A DNA stretch of 64,000 bases from Promethearchaeota archaeon (GTDB lineage: Archaea; Asgardarchaeota; Lokiarchaeia; Sigynarchaeales; SOKP01): contig WJIN01000085.1 in NCBI GenBank assembly GCA_014730295.1, positions 7,768 through 71,767 of the forward strand. Reading direction: 5' to 3'. Positions 26,813 through 35,223 of the stretch are shown here, piece after piece (the stretch's first letter is position 1; every line of letters starts with the position of its first letter). The position numbers and the translations under genes were made by a program. The notes beneath the pieces are model-generated. The model ran no database searches, was not told where the DNA came from, and saw only the letters and a list, made by a program, of their open reading frames with translations.

Positions 26813-26968
26813 GTGCGGAAAATAGCAATTTATCGATGTAAAATATGTAATTATATTTATGAGGAGGAGGAAAAAGGAGTCAATTTCGAAGAATTGGATG
26901 ATAACTATCATTGTCCGAAATGTCGTGCGTCTAAAAACAGATTTGAAAGAAAAGAACTCCCCAAATAA
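26813..26968 (+). CDS. Rubredoxin
   Basis: A 51-residue open frame starting with GTG 1 nt after the oxidoreductase stop (TGAGGTG). It has both rubredoxin knuckles, [10 protein letters not shown] and YHCPKCRAS, with the conserved acidic middle [11 protein letters not shown]. It carries single electrons as an Fe(Cys)4 protein. Close coupling to the oxidoreductase indicates translation from the same mRNA, probably by re-initiation; the purines around the overlapping stop may act as ribosome site. Position 2 of the second knuckle is Lys rather than the usual Val/Leu/Glu, and the protein ends in a basic tail (RFERKELPK). Confidence 0.9.
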   Translation: MRKIAIYRCKICNYIYEEEEKGVNFEELDDNYHCPKCRASKNRFERKELPK

Positions 26969-27149
26969 TTAGCATCATTTCATAATTAAACAAATTTCAG
27001 AAGAAAAAACAAAATTTTTAAGATATCAGATCAAAAATAAAAGATGTTCATCTAGAATCAGAAAGACTAAAGGGATTTCAAATAAAATAAAATATTTAAT
27101 ACAATTTTCATTAAAAAAATTAAAAACAAGAAAAGTTTTCAAGTAAATT

Positions 27150-27209
27150 ATGAGTATTCATCAAAAAAATGCTTTGCAGACCCTAAGTAGAGGAGATAAT
27201 CCAATATGA
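27150..27209 (+). CDS. Possible leader peptide overlapping the PEP carboxylase start
   Basis: A 19-codon frame (ATG 27150, TGA 27207-27209) whose stop overlaps the ATG of ppcA (27206-27208). The ppcA ribosome site (AGAGGAG) lies inside it. Translation of this frame would carry ribosomes straight to the ppcA start, so it may be a coupled or attenuating upstream frame. It could also be chance; no homology is expected at this size. Confidence 0.25.
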   Translation: MSIHQKNALQTLSRGDNPI

Positions 27210-28663
27210 ATATACCGAAATGTATGAGTACCCAACATCCTGACAACGTATCTTCCCCATTCTTTACTGATAGTTCTGAAATTGGAGGCGAGGACGAAAT
27301 TATGGAAGCTTATTACGCATTCTCACATCTCCAATGCGACGAACAAATGTGGGATTGTGAAGGCAAGGAGATTGATAATTACGTTGTGAAAAAGTTACTC
27401 ACGCGATATAATAATTTTTTCCAAAAGCATCGATTAGGAAGAGACATTTTTCTCACGCTGAGAGTCCCTAACCCGACAGTGGAAAAAGCAGAGGCAAAAA
27501 TTCTCCTAGAAACATTAGAGAGTATACCCCGCTCATTCGATGCTTCAAATCTTATATATGAGGATGATATCGCCCCTATTTTTGAAGTGATCATTCCTAT
27601 GACGACCTCAGCTCGATGCGTCGACAGGGTATATAAATATTATAAGGATTTTATCGTAGGGAAACAACATCAAGCCTTCCAAGAAGGAGACATTACCATT
27701 GCAGAATGGATAGGAAAATTCAAACCGAACAAAATTAACGTAATACCCTTAGTCGAAGATATGGAACATATGCTTGACGCGCATAATATCCTTAAGACCT
27801 ATCTTAACGACAAGAACCCCAAGTACCATCGCATTTTCTTTGCCCGTTCTGACCCTGCGATGAATTATGGATTGGTCTCAGCTGTTTTGATCAATAAAAT
27901 TGCCCTTCAAAGGATTTATAGACTCTCTGAAGAGGTGGGAATGGAAATTTATCCGATTATTGGTGTTGGTTCGGCTCCGTTCCGCGGTAACTTACGACCG
28001 GACAATGTGGAACGAGTTTCGAATGAATATCCCAGCGTGCATACGTTTACTGTACAATCTGCGTTCAAATACGACAATCCTCCAGATGAGGTAACAAAAG
28101 CAATCAAGGTCCTGCGTGAACGAAAACGCTCGCCTCCCAGAAGAGTTAATGAAGAGAAATGTTTGGAACTAATTGGGAGATATGTGGAAGAATATACGAA
28201 ACAAATCATATCCTTGGCACCTCTTATCAATCGTGTTGCGAAATATGTTCCCAAACGCAGAAAGAGAAAATTGCATATCGGATTGTTTGGCTATTCTCGC
28301 AGTATGGGTGAAATAAAACTTCCACGCGCCATCACATTTACCGCAGCACTCTACTCGATGGGAATTCCCCCTGAGATTCTCGGAATAAATGCCCTTACGG
28401 ATAAAGACTTTGACTATCTTAGGGATGTATACGTGAATTTCGAAGAGGATCTAAAAGATGCACTTCAGTACTATAACCCCAAATCAGAGTTTTTACCGGA
28501 GGAAGTTACCGCTAAGATAAAAGAATTAGGAATAAACTATCATACTAATGAGGAACATAACGAGATCACCACGTATATCAGTGATTCCGTAAAAAAAATC
28601 AAATCAGAAGATTTATCAGAACAGATTTTAATAGCCGCTAATATTAGAAAATTCCTAGGGTAA
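27206..28663 (+). CDS. ppcA: Phosphoenolpyruvate carboxylase, archaeal type
   Basis: 485 residues, the length of the short archaeal PEP carboxylase (PpcA), about half the bacterial form. Recognisable segments: CMSTQHPDN at the N-terminus, MTTSARCVDRVY, IPLVEDMEHM, FFARSDPAMNYG, GVGSAPFRGN (PEP/bicarbonate loop) and LFGYSRSMG. It fixes bicarbonate onto PEP to give oxaloacetate, an anaplerotic step feeding aspartate, glutamate and partial TCA cycles. The start has a good AGAGGAG site 10 nt before the ATG. The ~200-nt leader region is AT-rich, with a short upstream frame that ends at the start codon. Monocistronic. Confidence 0.95.
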   Translation: MNIPKCMSTQHPDNVSSPFFTDSSEIGGEDEIMEAYYAFSHLQCDEQMWDCEGKEIDNYVVKKLLTRYNNFFQKHRLGRDIFLTLRVPNPTVEKAEAKILLETLESIPRSFDASNLIYEDDIAPIFEVIIPMTTSARCVDRVYKYYKDFIVGKQHQAFQEGDITIAEWIGKFKPNKINVIPLVEDMEHMLDAHNILKTYLNDKNPKYHRIFFARSDPAMNYGLVSAVLINKIALQRIYRLSEEVGMEIYPIIGVGSAPFRGNLRPDNVERVSNEYPSVHTFTVQSAFKYDNPPDEVTKAIKVLRERKRSPPRRVNEEKCLELIGRYVEEYTKQIISLAPLINRVAKYVPKRRKRKLHIGLFGYSRSMGEIKLPRAITFTAALYSMGIPPEILGINALTDKDFDYLRDVYVNFEEDLKDALQYYNPKSEFLPEEVTAKIKELGINYHTNEEHNEITTYISDSVKKIKSEDLSEQILIAANIRKFLG

Positions 28664-28740
28664 TATACCTTTCATTCTTTTTAAACACTTTTTAGGAGTT
28701 TTATGTATTAGTTTTTATAGTTTGATGCAAATATAGGGGT

Positions 28741-29700
28741 ATGAAGAGAAGATATCTGCTAATCTTTGCCCTCCTAGTGAGTATTTTTTGGTTAGATATC
28801 CCAAGCGCAAGAGCGGATCCTCCTCTGAATTACTCTTTAACAATTAACAAATCCATTTTTTATCCTAACGAGACTCTCAATATTAATGGGTCGTGGCAAA
28901 TTTATCGTGATCAAGGAGAAGAGGGAAGTTATGCTCAATTTCGAATATATAATAATTCCGAATATAACGAAGATACAAATTACTTTCTGATCTGGAATTC
29001 TTCCGAATATCATGAAGAAGGGAATGTCTCAAAATCTGAGAATGTGTCTATTCAGACTCTTTTAGATAAGTGTACCTTTGATGGTTTAATTAATTTGTAT
29101 GTAATTCTGCATTTCTATTTAGCTAATAGTAGGTTTGTATTTTATGAATTTCAATTATGTGAAAAACAAATTACCATTCTCGAGCAAGAAGGGGCTGTAG
29201 AGTTATATAATATTAGCACAAATAAGGAAAATTTCTTGCCGAATGAGACCATAGAAATTGAAACTGAATGGAGTTTATCCTATATCACACCTGAAATAAG
29301 CCATATACAGTTACAAATTCATAATGCTTTGCCATTTGGATCGGAATCTCTCTTGTGGGAAAGTGAATTCATTAACACTACGGGCTATGTAGAGAGATCT
29401 TTTATGATTGTCATCTCAAACATTACAAACTCTCCCGTCAAAATACCAGTACAATTATATCTCACCGTGTATTATTTCCATACCGATATTAACAACGTAT
29501 CAAATAGCTTGTGTTTATCTTATGTTATTATAGGGCTTTCCCCTTTTAACTCTCCTTCTCTTTATAATCAAGGTGACCCACTTTTAAGTATTCTGCTTCC
29601 TTCGGGAATCGGGATCGGGGTGGCTATATTAGGAGTGGTTATCTATCTTAATAAGCGAAATAAAACAAAAGAAGTAGAGGAAATAACCATCCAATTTTAG
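28741..29700 (+). CDS. Secreted, membrane-anchored protein with two Ig-like repeats
   Basis: 319 residues. A Sec signal peptide (basic MKRR, hydrophobic YLLIFALLVSIFWLDI, small residues before ADPP) starts the protein and one C-terminal span (ILLPSGIGIGVAILGVVIYL) with a basic tail anchors it. The exterior part has two related ~120-residue beta units, the first opening YSLTINKSIFYPNETLNING and the second YNISTNKENFLPNETIEIE. Many Asn-X-Ser/Thr sites suggest N-glycosylation. The fold is probably a CARDB/Ig-like sandwich of a cell-surface protein. No function is recognised. It lies 77 nt after ppcA but has its own promoter-like AT stretch. Confidence 0.7.
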   Translation: MKRRYLLIFALLVSIFWLDIPSARADPPLNYSLTINKSIFYPNETLNINGSWQIYRDQGEEGSYAQFRIYNNSEYNEDTNYFLIWNSSEYHEEGNVSKSENVSIQTLLDKCTFDGLINLYVILHFYLANSRFVFYEFQLCEKQITILEQEGAVELYNISTNKENFLPNETIEIETEWSLSYITPEISHIQLQIHNALPFGSESLLWESEFINTTGYVERSFMIVISNITNSPVKIPVQLYLTVYYFHTDINNVSNSLCLSYVIIGLSPFNSPSLYNQGDPLLSILLPSGIGIGVAILGVVIYLNKRNKTKEVEEITIQF

Positions 29701-29720
29701 AATTAATTTGAAATAAAAAA

Positions 29721-29846
29721 ATGCTAAATAGAATGATGAAAGAAGAATTGGTTTACAATCGGGACCTCACGCTTTTGTTTTCTCTCCTAATCATCCGCCT
29801 ATATTATGACCTCTATTTCTTACCAATTATGTTAGATTTCGGTTAA
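29721..29846 (+). CDS. Possible 41-aa single-span peptide or gene relic
   Basis: An open frame of 41 codons in the 299-nt space between the secreted protein and the D-aminoacylase gene. It encodes a charged start and then one hydrophobic segment (LTLLFSLLIIRLYYDLYFL), like the opening of an MFS transporter. There is no clear ribosome site, so it may be chance or the remnant of a transporter gene. The rest of the gap holds the aminoacylase promoter. Confidence 0.22.
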   Translation: MLNRMMKEELVYNRDLTLLFSLLIIRLYYDLYFLPIMLDFG

Positions 29847-29953
29847 AATCAAATGCGCATTCGCTCGAGCGATTACGGTGTTCTTTTTGAAATATTTCCA
29901 TCCATTGAAACCCATTTACACATATAAAAACACTTTTTTATGTTGAATACGAT

Positions 29954-29968
29954 AGTATAAACTATACT
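29954..29968. promoter_or_regulatory. Palindrome at the D-aminoacylase promoter
   Basis: AGTATA-AAC-TATACT, a perfect 6-bp inverted repeat with 3-nt centre. It lies ~30 nt after a TATA-like box (CATATAAAA near 29921) and 32 nt before the ATG at 30000, so it covers the expected transcription start. This placement fits a repressor operator. Confidence 0.4.
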
Positions 29969-29999
29969 GTAACTACTCTTAAGTGCAATTAGCTTTAAT

Positions 30000-31622
30000 A
30001 TGTCATATGATATAATCATTAAAAATGGAGCAATTATTGATGGAACGCAAAATCCACGATATTTTGCCGATGTCGCGATAAAAGATGGAAAAATCGCCAA
30101 GATAAAATATACGCTTGCTGCCGATGCGAATAAAGAAATCGACGCGGCTCGAAATATCGTTTGCCCCGGATTTATCGACATTCACTCCCATACCGATTAT
30201 ATCCTGCCACTATCAGGAAAAGTAGAATCAAGCATCCAGCAAGGGATCACCACTCAAGTAGTAGGGATGTGTGGGGATGCGATGGCCCCAATCCATCCGG
30301 AAAAAGTGGACGGAGTGCGCCAATTTCTCACGAGCGTAAGTCCCCTCTACGAGACCTTCGAATTTTCTTGGAATTCTTTCTCGGAATATCTGGACGAAAT
30401 GGAGAAGGTACGTTCTGCTGCCAATTCTGTGTTTTTTGTGGGGTATAACAATATACGAATTGCGGGAGGGCAAGGTTATGAGAACAGACCACCGACTGGT
30501 GAGGAGATGATCTTAATGAAAGCATATCTAAAAGAAGCACTGGAAGCGGGGGCTTTCGGAATGAGTACGGGATTGATATATTCGCCTCAAGTCTATGCGA
30601 CCACAGAAGAGCTTATTGAATTATGCAAAACACTTGCAGAATATGGAGGATTATATTTTTCACATATCCGAGGAGCAGATAAAAATATTTTCAATGCAAT
30701 CAATGAATTTATCGAGATTGTAGAGAAATCGGGAGTTCATAGCGGTCAAATTGCTCATTTTAAAGTAGCCGGAAAAGAGGTGTGGGGGATGAGCAAAAAA
30801 ACATTAGAAATGATCAACAAAGCCAACGAGCGAGGTCTAAATATCACATTTGATCAATATCCCTACACACGAGGGATGTCAAACCTTGCCACTTCGCTCC
30901 CCTCTTGGGCTCTTGAAGGCGGTCGAGAAAAAACACTGGAACGCATCCGGGATAAAGATATAAGGGCCAAGATAAAGAAAGATATAATCGAAGGAATTGA
31001 AGGGTGGGAAAATTGGATTAAGAATGTCGGGTTTGATGGGATTTACATCTCGATGGTTCATACGGATAAATGGAGGGACATTAGAGGAAACTCAATCGCA
31101 GAAATTACTGAATTAAAAGGCTTTCACGATGATTGGGAGACCTATTTTCAGTTATTACGTGATGAAAACTTGGATATCTCGATTACTATTGGAAGCATGT
31201 CCGAAGAAGATGTGCGCAAGATTATGAAAAGTAGATATCAAATGGTTGGAACTGACGGTGCGGGAATACCCGCTGTAAAAGGGTTGGGAGCGGTCCATCC
31301 GAGGATGTTTGGCACATATCCACGCTTTATCTCGAAGTATGTGAGACAAGAAAAGATTCTCAGCCTGGAAGAGATGATACGTAAGATGACTTCGTTCCCT
31401 GCTCAAAAGTTAGAATTACGGGATCGAGGTATTCTACGAGAAGATAATTGGGCAGATATCGTGATTTTTAATAAGGATAAGATAAAAGATAATGCGACCT
31501 ACGATAATCCTCATCAATTTCCTTCTGGAATCCATTATGTCATTGTAAACGGGGAAATTGTCGTGGATCACGGAAAACAACGGAGAAAGTATCCGGGAAA
31601 GGTTTTACGGAGAGTTATATAA
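30000..31622 (+). CDS. D-aminoacylase/N-acyl-D-amino-acid deacylase (amidohydrolase)
   Basis: 540 residues of the amidohydrolase superfamily. The start IIIKNGAIIDGTQNPRYFAD and the metal motif GFIDIHSHTDYILP (HxH) are typical of D-aminoacylases and of N-acyl-D-glutamate/aspartate deacylases. Further features are GMCGDAMAP (metal-ligand Cys region), SHIRGA and IAHFKVAG in the barrel and VGTDGAGIP near the end (catalytic Asp). It removes an acyl group from N-acyl-D-amino acids. The next gene on the same strand encodes a GPH transporter that may import the substrate or a related compound, although that gene has an in-frame stop. The start codon follows a palindromic operator-like site. Confidence 0.9.
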   Translation: MSYDIIIKNGAIIDGTQNPRYFADVAIKDGKIAKIKYTLAADANKEIDAARNIVCPGFIDIHSHTDYILPLSGKVESSIQQGITTQVVGMCGDAMAPIHPEKVDGVRQFLTSVSPLYETFEFSWNSFSEYLDEMEKVRSAANSVFFVGYNNIRIAGGQGYENRPPTGEEMILMKAYLKEALEAGAFGMSTGLIYSPQVYATTEELIELCKTLAEYGGLYFSHIRGADKNIFNAINEFIEIVEKSGVHSGQIAHFKVAGKEVWGMSKKTLEMINKANERGLNITFDQYPYTRGMSNLATSLPSWALEGGREKTLERIRDKDIRAKIKKDIIEGIEGWENWIKNVGFDGIYISMVHTDKWRDIRGNSIAEITELKGFHDDWETYFQLLRDENLDISITIGSMSEEDVRKIMKSRYQMVGTDGAGIPAVKGLGAVHPRMFGTYPRFISKYVRQEKILSLEEMIRKMTSFPAQKLELRDRGILREDNWADIVIFNKDKIKDNATYDNPHQFPSGIHYVIVNGEIVVDHGKQRRKYPGKVLRRVI

Positions 31623-31722
31623 CTTTGTATTTCCTATTCCGCAATTCCAGAACCTTTTTCAATACGGATGAAACCTATAAATAAGATCCTAAATAAGGTT
31701 TTATCAATAATAAATATTTTAG

Positions 31723-33153
31723 ATGATAAAAATGGAAACACAAGACGCTGAAATTGAGCACTCGAAATTAGACATGGCATCATTCGGTTTTGCTAAATTT
31801 CTGGGAGAATTCATTGAGATGGCATTCACTACATGGGCATTTTATTTTTATGAAACAGCTATCGGATTGGAATCCACTTGGGTCGGTCTTGGATTCATCA
31901 TCTTCGCCCTCTGGAATGCGTTTAATGACCCTCTGATGGGCTTCTTAACCAACCGACCGTTTAAATTTACATAAAAATGGGGGAGACGGTTTCCGTGGAT
32001 TATAATCGGTGGAATTCCTTATGTGCTGAGTTATATGTTGATTTTCACTCCACCCGCGGTGAATCCCGCTTCAGGAGCAGTTATATTGTTCTTGTATCTT
32101 ATCTTTTCGACATGCCTATTTGATACCTTTAATTCGATTTTCTTCATTAATTACGTATCACTTTTCCCAGATAAGTTCAGATCTTCAAAGGAAAGACGCT
32201 TAGCCACGGGAATCCAGACCCCCATAGGGATCTTAGGAATTGCGGTGGGAGCTATTGTTCCGGGTCTAATCATCACCAATACAGATGCCACTACCTACCC
32301 CATTCAAGCAATGATCATGTCAATGATTGGATTGGTTGCGATAATATTAGCAGTCCCCGGATGTAGAGAAGATCAAGAAAAAATAGATCAATATCTAGAA
32401 AAACATTCCGAAAAGTCGGATCGAACACCATTTTTCGAATCCCTAGTCAGGGCTTTAAAACATAGCAGTTTTGTGATCTTTATTATAGGTTATACGCTCT
32501 ACCGATGCTTGGTAATTTCAATGCAGTCATCCATTCCGTATGTCGTAACCTTCATCCTTGATGAGCCAGAAATTTATGTCACTTTACTATCTGCGGGATT
32601 TCTTATTGGAGCATTAATTTCATCACCACTTTGGGCAAAACTTGCGCAAAAGACAAATAATAATAAGCGAGTAATGGTCATAAGCAGTACGCTCATGGCA
32701 GTCTTCACTTTTCCGCTTGCTTTTCTAGCAGATCCTATCTATTTACTAATTGGCACGACTTTCTGGGGAGTTGCTCTAGGCGGCTATTGGACAATGATTT
32801 CGCCAGTTTTGTCGGATGTAATTGATGAATCAGTTGTGCAGAGTGGAAAGAGGGAAGAAGGAGTATATAATGGATTCCTTCAGTTTTTCGGACGTTTAGG
32901 TCTACTATTCCAAGCATTGACTTTTGCTATCGTCCATACCTTAACCGATTTCCCTGAAGGTGCGAAAACTTTGGGAGATTTACAAATCCTTAGTAGCACC
33001 CCGCAACTAGCGATTTTAGGAATTTCCGTACATTTCGCAATCATACCGGCCATTGTAATGGGGATCGGGACCATTATATTTTGGAAATTTTATAAACTTA
33101 CCCCCGACATAATTGAAGAACATCAAGCTCAAGTGCGAAAGCTTAAATTATGA
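31723..33153 (+). pseudogene. GPH-type MFS transporter interrupted by one in-frame stop
   Basis: Two frames in the same register (31723-31974 and the continuation to 33153) together encode a transporter similar to the one at 20464-21900. The first part ends FNDPLMGFLTNRPFKFT, then TAA (31972-31974), and the reading continues KWGRRFPWIIIGG. In the intact paralogue the corresponding stretch is DPLMGYLSE..WGKWGKRFPW, so a single sense codon has become TAA and nothing else is missing. All later membrane spans are well kept, with no frameshifts. Explanations are a recent nonsense mutation, a strain variant, a sequencing or assembly error, or stop readthrough. It follows the D-aminoacylase gene by 100 nt on the same strand and would form a catabolic pair with it. 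Confidence 0.8.
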
Positions 33154-33264
33154 AGGCTTCATTGAAATTTTTATAAAATATAAAATTAATATTTTTATCA
33201 TTTTTTTATTTACTTTTAGCAAACAATACATATTCAAATCACATAATACAAGTGAAAAAAAATA

Positions 33265-33402
33265 ATGGCAAAATGGGAATGTACAGCATGCGGTTATATC
33301 TATGATGAGGAAGCAGAGGGCACCCCCTTTGAGGACCTTCCTGATGATTATACATGTCCAGTCTGTGGCGTCGGAAAAGACATGTTTGAAAAGATTTCTT
33401 AG
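33265..33402 (+). CDS. Rubredoxin
   Basis: 45 residues, ATG at 33265. The knuckles [10 protein letters not shown] and [13 protein letters not shown] give the Fe(Cys)4 site, with the usual [10 protein letters not shown] between them. It is closer to the standard bacterial/archaeal rubredoxin than the one at 26813. It is encoded alone, with AT-rich promoter upstream and a T-rich stretch after the stop. It is a likely electron donor to superoxide reductase, flavodiiron protein or a rubrerythrin-type protein, reduced by the NAD(P)H oxidoreductase at 25465. Confidence 0.93.
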   Translation: MAKWECTACGYIYDEEAEGTPFEDLPDDYTCPVCGVGKDMFEKIS

Positions 33403-33573
33403 ATTAAATCTTTCTTTCTTCTTTTTTCTACTCTTAAATCCATAATTTGGTTAATATTATTTGTTTTATGTTAACAATATCCTCAAATTTTCCTAAAAGT
33501 GAATTTTTTAACCTAAATCTGAAGAATGTATTTTCTCATAAGACTTAAATACAAAGGCGTCAAAGTAGTTAAT

Positions 33574-33593
33574 GATGATCGCTAGTGATCATC
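33574..33593. promoter_or_regulatory. Palindrome upstream of secreted lipase gene
   Basis: GATGATC (33574-33580) and GATCATC (33587-33593), a perfect 7-bp inverted repeat with a 6-nt centre. It lies about 30 nt after a TATA-like CTTAAATAC and 75 nt before the lipase start, where it would overlap the transcription start. This suggests an operator. Confidence 0.4.
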
Positions 33594-33667
33594 CTCTAAA
33601 TAATAAATCTGTAAGTAGAAATACATTCAAAGAAAAAGTTGTATGAAAACTGGAATGTGAAACGCTT

Positions 33668-35089
33668 ATGAAAAAGAAAGGAATTACAGTGGTGTTATTT
33701 ATTTTTATAATGGTGATATCTCCGACCGTGGCATCTGGAGTTTTACTAATTGATCCGGCAACATCCTCCTCAACACAAAATTCGGATCGAATATTCTCAT
33801 TGGAAAATTCCGAAGAAAGTATCGATTTTTATGATAGCATTGGCTCAATATATAGCTCTGAAACAGATGATGGAATAGACATTAAAGTTTTGAGATACCA
33901 TCCAGAAGGCGAATTATTTAATGATGGAAAACCAGTGCTGCTCTTTCCGGGTTTATGCTGCAATATCAACCAATTCTTGACCACATCGACTCCGAAAGTA
34001 ATAGAACAGTTTGGATCTATTAGATTACCAGATACTCTTGCGTTATGGGCGCAAGGCGATGAGAAAATCGAAGAGGATCCCTTATTATATTATAGTTATG
34101 CCTATTATTTATGGTCTCAAGGATATGATCCATGGTTTGCAAATTACAGAGGCATTGGGTATGGGGCCATGAAGAGTGAAGATCCGCATGATAATAGGGT
34201 ATCTTTAGATGATTTTGGACTCTATGATGTGAAAGCGGCAGTTGAAAAGGTGCATGAGATCACGGGAAAACACCCATATGTAGGAGGACATAGTACGGGA
34301 GGTTTATCTCCTTTAATGTATCTACAAGGCACGGAATATGCATGGACGGGGCATGTACGATCAGATAGTCAACTGGTTGAGGAAAGAAACGGAATTAAAG
34401 AAAGTCCTCAAACCGTGGCCGGATTTATCGGCTTAGATCCCGCGTGGATTCCGGGAATGACAAAATTACTTGATAATGCACTGATTTGGGAGATCTTAGA
34501 TTTCGACCTCAAGATAAATATCAGATCTCTGCTCCATTTTCTTATGGATGACATCCCTTTTGGAGCTGATATGCTGCAATGCCTCCTTACGCTTATATCT
34601 GACACATATGGGGAAGATATCAGTGAGATTTGTAGTTATTTACTTAACTTAGACACCTCGAATGTGCGAAGCGATCAATTATTCTTTTTTCTCTATTATG
34701 CCGTCGATACGTTATTTCTGAGAACACTTGCGCATTATCTTGACTTTATTGCTCACGACACAGTCAGAGAATTTTTCAAGAACGGATGGTTCAATGAAAG
34801 ATATGAAGAGCCGCCGTCCCCGGGAGGATGGTTTGATTTCTATTACTATTATATAGATAACACCTATAAAATGAGTGTTCCATCTATTATTTTCCTTGCT
34901 GAAGAGGAGAATGATTTGATGGACTTAGTTGACGGAGATACTGTCATACGAGATGTTATCCAAGGCAAGACGCAAAATAACTATGATGAATGGTATTGGG
35001 TCACTGGTGCTCATATTGACGCACCTTTGGGTTTAAGTGCACCAGAAGAAATATTTCCCCGCTTAGGCGATTGGCTTGCGTTATCATAA
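33668..35089 (+). CDS. Secreted alpha/beta-hydrolase (lipase-like)
   Basis: 473 residues. Signal peptide at ~1-23 (KKKGITVVLFIFIMVISPTVASG). The alpha/beta-hydrolase core has the oxyanion region LLFPGLCCN (near 91-99), the nucleophile elbow YVGGHSTGG (Ser209), an Asp candidate in the late acidic segment and the catalytic His in TGAHIDAP near 450. The order resembles the eukaryotic-type acid lipase/AB-hydrolase-associated lipase family, and YDPWFANYRGIGYG matches its RGNTYS-like strand. It should cleave esters outside the cell. The acyl-CoA ligase gene that converges on it (35224-36954) could activate released fatty acids. Confidence 0.8.
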   Translation: MKKKGITVVLFIFIMVISPTVASGVLLIDPATSSSTQNSDRIFSLENSEESIDFYDSIGSIYSSETDDGIDIKVLRYHPEGELFNDGKPVLLFPGLCCNINQFLTTSTPKVIEQFGSIRLPDTLALWAQGDEKIEEDPLLYYSYAYYLWSQGYDPWFANYRGIGYGAMKSEDPHDNRVSLDDFGLYDVKAAVEKVHEITGKHPYVGGHSTGGLSPLMYLQGTEYAWTGHVRSDSQLVEERNGIKESPQTVAGFIGLDPAWIPGMTKLLDNALIWEILDFDLKINIRSLLHFLMDDIPFGADMLQCLLTLISDTYGEDISEICSYLLNLDTSNVRSDQLFFFLYYAVDTLFLRTLAHYLDFIAHDTVREFFKNGWFNERYEEPPSPGGWFDFYYYYIDNTYKMSVPSIIFLAEEENDLMDLVDGDTVIRDVIQGKTQNNYDEWYWVTGAHIDAPLGLSAPEEIFPRLGDWLALS

Positions 35090-35223
35090 AAGTGAAAAAT
35101 AGATTTATTATTCTTTTTTTTTATTTACCACTCTGGAAAATGATAATGCATAGACGTTAAAATTCTAGGCCTTATTTTGGTATATTTTTGTGAAACATAG
35201 AGAATTAAAAAAAAGAGGATTAA

